Origin: Roseivirga misakiensis
Lineage (GTDB): Bacteria > Bacteroidota > Bacteroidia > Cytophagales > Cyclobacteriaceae
Direction of reading: 5' to 3'
Assembly (NCBI RefSeq): GCF_001747105.1
Contig: NZ_MDGQ01000004.1
Coordinates: 186,001 to 250,000 of the forward strand
DNA length: 64,000 bases
In this document: one piece after another, positions 61,387-64,000 of the stretch
Layout of the letters: each line of letters starts with the position of its first letter
How positions within the stretch are numbered: position 1 is the first letter of the stretch
Notes under the pieces: model-generated
The model's input: the letters and a program-made list of their open reading frames with translations, nothing else
The model's database searches: none
Told to the model about the DNA's origin: nothing
Position numbers and translations under genes: made by a program

Positions 61387-62004
61387 ATGAAATTTATAAA
61401 ATTAATATCAATTACGGTACTAAGTCTTGGGTTGTTCGGTCACAATCCAAAGCACGACGCGATCATTCTTACAGCAGAAGGTGGGGCGGTTAGCTCAATG
61501 ACCACTGAGTACTATCAAAGGCGAGCAACAAACGATCATCAACTGGATACTCCTGATGGAGGTAAGCTTACTTTGTTCACCGTCCAAACGAATAGAAGAC
61601 AAACAGACATCGTGCTTTCTAAAACCAACCCTCAAGGCAACGAAGAATGGGTGAAATACTATGGTGGTAAGGGATACGATTACGCCAGTGACTTAATCGC
61701 TACCCGCGATGGCGGTTATCTCATCTTGGGTGAGACTAGCTCCTATGGTAATGGCAACAATGATATCTACCTGGTAAAAATAACTGAACTCGGTGTGAAG
61801 CAATGGCAAAACACCTTTGGTGATAGATACAATGAGTATGGCAAATCTGTGCGGGAGACTGAATACGGGTATTATATTTCTGGCACCCGCCAAGATTGTA
61901 GTGCTGACTCAGACGATCCTACACCCGATTGTCTTACCTTAAAACTGATCATAAAAACTGACCAAAAAGGTAAGGAACTCTATAAAGGAGATGTAGCTAA
62001 ATAA
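61387..62004 (+). CDS. Secreted repeat-containing protein, unknown function
   Basis: 205 residues with a signal-like N-terminus (LISITVLSLGLFG). A repeat of the type W-V-K-Y-Y-G-G-K-G-Y-D-Y-A, DGGYLILGET, and then WQNTFGDRYNEYGKSVRETEYGYYISGT, seen in secreted Bacteroidota proteins with beta-propeller-like blades. It is shorter than typical members and lacks a T9SS C-terminal sorting domain. The function is unknown. Confidence 0.72.
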   Translation: MKFIKLISITVLSLGLFGHNPKHDAIILTAEGGAVSSMTTEYYQRRATNDHQLDTPDGGKLTLFTVQTNRRQTDIVLSKTNPQGNEEWVKYYGGKGYDYASDLIATRDGGYLILGETSSYGNGNNDIYLVKITELGVKQWQNTFGDRYNEYGKSVRETEYGYYISGTRQDCSADSDDPTPDCLTLKLIIKTDQKGKELYKGDVAK

Positions 62005-62009
62005 AACAC

Positions 62010-62046
62010 AAAGACTGGAGAGCGCATTTGTACTCTCCAGTCTTTT
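62010..62046. terminator. Bidirectional terminator after the secreted protein
   Basis: A 13-bp perfect stem AAAGACTGGAGAG / CTCTCCAGTCTTT with a 10-base loop and TTTTGTTTT after it. It ends both the plus-strand gene and the minus-strand ABC permease. Confidence 0.93.
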
Positions 62047-62067
62047 GTTTTAGCATCATAACGTAAG

Positions 62068-64000
62068 CTACTCATAGCGTAATGAATCCACCGGATTGGC
62101 TCTTGCAGCTCTCGCCGTTTGAAAGCTAACGGTGGCCAAAGCGATTAACATGACCAAAGCAGATGGTACGGCAAATATGTACCAGTACAGATCAATCCTA
62201 AAGGCAAAGCCACTCAGCCATTGGTTCATTCCATAGTAAGACAATGGAATGGCTAAAAGCACGGCCACTAGGATCAATTTCAAAAAATCGACTGACAGCA
62301 GTTTTAAAATACTCGGAACGGATGCCCCCAAAACTTTTCTCACACCGATCTCTTTTATCCTTTTTGAAGTCATAAAGGCGGCAAGTCCGAATAAGCCCAA
62401 ACATGCCACTAAAATCGCAAGCCCCGAGAAAATAGTGAATACACTTCCGAACTGGCGATCAGCTGCATATTGTTCTTCAAAACTGTCATCTAAGAAAAAG
62501 TACTCAAAAGGATTTCCAGGAAAAAACTCTAACCATTTCTCCTCAGCCAATTGAATTACTTGTTGTGTATTAGCAGCATTATATTTGATCGAATAGTAGT
62601 TATTCGCATTTGGAATAAGTCTGAAGATTAATTTATCATAATCTTCTTTGAGAGAATTATGATGGTAGTCTTCCAACACTCCGATCACCGTGTAGATATT
62701 TCCCCAAAAGAATATTCGCTGATTTAGTGCATCCTCAGGGCTCTCAAAACCAAAATCCTTAACAGCCGATCGAGAAAAGAGGATTTTCGATTCTTCATCG
62801 CCAAACTCCTCAGAGAAGGTTCTACCCGCAATAATTTTAAGATCGAAAGTTTCTACATACTCATAGCCAAAACCAAGGACTCTATACTGTTTCCCTTCGC
62901 TATCAGGAGCTCCTTCTCTTCTAATTCCTCCGGCATTCCAACCAACCTCTCGCCCTGGAACAACGGTACTAACAACTACATTTTCAATGTTCGCATTGGC
63001 CTCCAAAACATCATTAAAAGCTGTTAATTTCTCCGAGTATGTGGAATCTAGTACAAGTGGTCCATTGATCACAAGGGTCTGGTTTATATCGACCCCTAAG
63101 TCTTGATTTCTCATATAAGAAATCTGTTCGTAAACTGTATATGTTCCAATGATTAATCCAATGGATGCCATAAACTGAAAAACCACTAAGCCTTTGCGTA
63201 ACCAAGCACCCCCAGAATTACTCATACTTCCGCCTTTCAAAGTATCAATGGGCTTGTAAGAGGAAAGCACAAATGCCGGATACATTCCTGATAAGAAGGT
63301 TCCTACCAAAAACAACGTGGCCAACCCGATCCAAAAACCTTGTTGAGTGAATAATGCTAAAGTCATTGGCTGATCTGCCAATCTAGAAAAGCTCGGTATT
63401 ACTAAAACTACGATGCCAAAGGCAAGGGCAACCGCAAATAGATTGATCAATAAGGACTCTGTTAAGAACTGACGAATTAATTGACCCTTCTGAGAACCTA
63501 AAACTTTTCTCAAACCTACTTCACGAGCGCGCTCCATCGATTTCGCTGTGGCCAGATTAACGTAGTTTACCCACGCGATCAGTATGATAAAAAATGAAAT
63601 ACCTAACAACGCATAAACAGAATCTCCATCGCCGTTTACTTCTGCTTCACCAATGAAGTTTGAGTATAAATGAATATCGCGCATAGGCTGTAGCTCAAAA
63701 TCCATCCACGTATCAGCATTACGCATTTCCTCTCCCCATCTTTCATCAATAAACTTGTCGATTTTTGCCGTAAATTCTTCAGGGTCTGTCCCTTCAGTGA
63801 GCTCTATATAATTGAAATACCCATCCCAATACCAAACTGTATTTAAGTTACCATCTTCATCATTAGCCTCTTGATTTGCCCATGAAACCAAAATATCGAA
63901 TTTGAAATGTGTGTTATCCGGTGCATCAGCAAAAACAGCGGCAATATTAACAGACTGCTCTCGGTTAAACATAAGGGATTGGCCTACTACATCCGTTCTG
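62068..64000 (-). CDS. ABC transporter permease, MacB/FtsX type (partial, 5' end outside window)
   Basis: At least 644 residues; the frame is open to the last base of the window and no start is seen, so the N-terminal part is missing. An inner periplasmic MacB_PCD segment (DVVGQSLMFNREQSVNIAAVFADAPDNTHFKF) is followed by an FtsX core (ARRVGLRKVLGSQKGQLIRQFL), a second periplasmic part, and a second FtsX core (KEIGVRKVLGASVPSILKLLS). This is the duplicated Bacteroidota permease of the MacB/LolCE-like type, usually paired with an ATPase. Its export substrate is unknown. Confidence 0.92.
   Translation of the reverse strand, partial: RTDVVGQSLMFNREQSVNIAAVFADAPDNTHFKFDILVSWANQEANDEDGNLNTVWYWDGYFNYIELTEGTDPEEFTAKIDKFIDERWGEEMRNADTWMDFELQPMRDIHLYSNFIGEAEVNGDGDSVYALLGISFFIILIAWVNYVNLATAKSMERAREVGLRKVLGSQKGQLIRQFLTESLLINLFAVALAFGIVVLVIPSFSRLADQPMTLALFTQQGFWIGLATLFLVGTFLSGMYPAFVLSSYKPIDTLKGGSMSNSGGAWLRKGLVVFQFMASIGLIIGTYTVYEQISYMRNQDLGVDINQTLVINGPLVLDSTYSEKLTAFNDVLEANANIENVVVSTVVPGREVGWNAGGIRREGAPDSEGKQYRVLGFGYEYVETFDLKIIAGRTFSEEFGDEESKILFSRSAVKDFGFESPEDALNQRIFFWGNIYTVIGVLEDYHHNSLKEDYDKLIFRLIPNANNYYSIKYNAANTQQVIQLAEEKWLEFFPGNPFEYFFLDDSFEEQYAADRQFGSVFTIFSGLAILVACLGLFGLAAFMTSKRIKEIGVRKVLGASVPSILKLLSVDFLKLILVAVLLAIPLSYYGMNQWLSGFAFRIDLYWYIFAVPSALVMLIALATVSFQTARAARANPVDSLRYE

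Overview
This window looks like a chromosomal piece of a marine or soil Bacteroidota bacterium, most likely a member of the Cytophagales (Roseivirga/Fulvivirga-like). The reasons are the low-to-moderate GC, the fused SecDF, the many lipoproteins, a TonB receptor with a carboxypeptidase-like N-terminal domain, a single BatD protein, the BlaI/M56 pair, the MacB-like ABC permease, and promoters with the Bacteroidota -7 box TAnnTTTG instead of TATAAT. Shine-Dalgarno sequences are mostly weak and several starts are TTG. I see no rRNA, tRNA, CRISPR array, phage or insertion sequence. Most genes are housekeeping genes.

Layout. 1-3.7 kb (minus): two tandem paralogous lipoproteins (the first cut by the window edge), a ZIP metal transporter and ApbE. 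3.8-10.7 kb (plus): ruvB-queG, BatD, aroC, a dicarboxylate/amino-acid symporter and a NifU-like Fe-S scaffold. 10.8-19.9 kb: a sugar catabolism block with pfkA, convergent fbaA, a LacI-family regulator, a GH31 alpha-glucosidase, a GH13 amylase lipoprotein and an MFS sugar transporter. 19.9-28.6 kb: M28 peptidase, TSUP permease, Crp-like regulator, DinB-like protein, a glycine-rich small protein, an endonuclease/exonuclease/phosphatase protein, EamA exporter, dusB, CPBP protease, DUF2007-like protein and cdsA. 28.7-36 kb: glutamate dehydrogenase, psd, fRMsr, ribD, prmC, an alpha/beta hydrolase, and a BlaI/M56 two-gene signalling unit. 36-42 kb (minus): a ROK sugar kinase with a degenerate thiamine-pyrophosphokinase homologue, a TPP-riboswitch-controlled TonB receptor, a NadR-like kinase and a PnuC/PnuT permease. 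42-46.6 kb: thioredoxin-like protein, class V aminotransferase, DoxX, guaB, M14-like deacylase. 46.6-57.8 kb: secDF, a six-gene minus-strand run (nrnA, two FKBPs, rdgB, udk, a small protein), ndk, a carboxypeptidase-regulatory-domain protein, a YbhN-like membrane protein and scpA. 57.9-64 kb: dxs, trxA with a small membrane protein, a fatty acid/sterol hydroxylase, a secreted protein and an ABC permease that runs off the end.

How the parts fit. The strongest regulatory signal is a family of near-identical dyads (core CAAWCGWTTG) upstream of pfkA, the LacI gene, the GH31 gene and the ROK kinase. This suggests one LacI-family protein ties alpha-glucan degradation to glucose phosphorylation and phosphofructokinase. 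A second system is thiamine acquisition: a TPP aptamer with its own -7 box sits directly upstream of the TonB receptor, while the PnuT-like permease and NadR-like kinase have a separate promoter. A third is the BlaI-type repressor, preceded by three operator-like units in exact 20-bp register. No clearly new multi-gene system such as a defence island is visible; the most unusual elements are these regulatory arrays, the TPK homologue that lacks the catalytic motifs, a perfect 13-bp inverted repeat, and several start codons that abut a -7 box (probable leaderless mRNAs).
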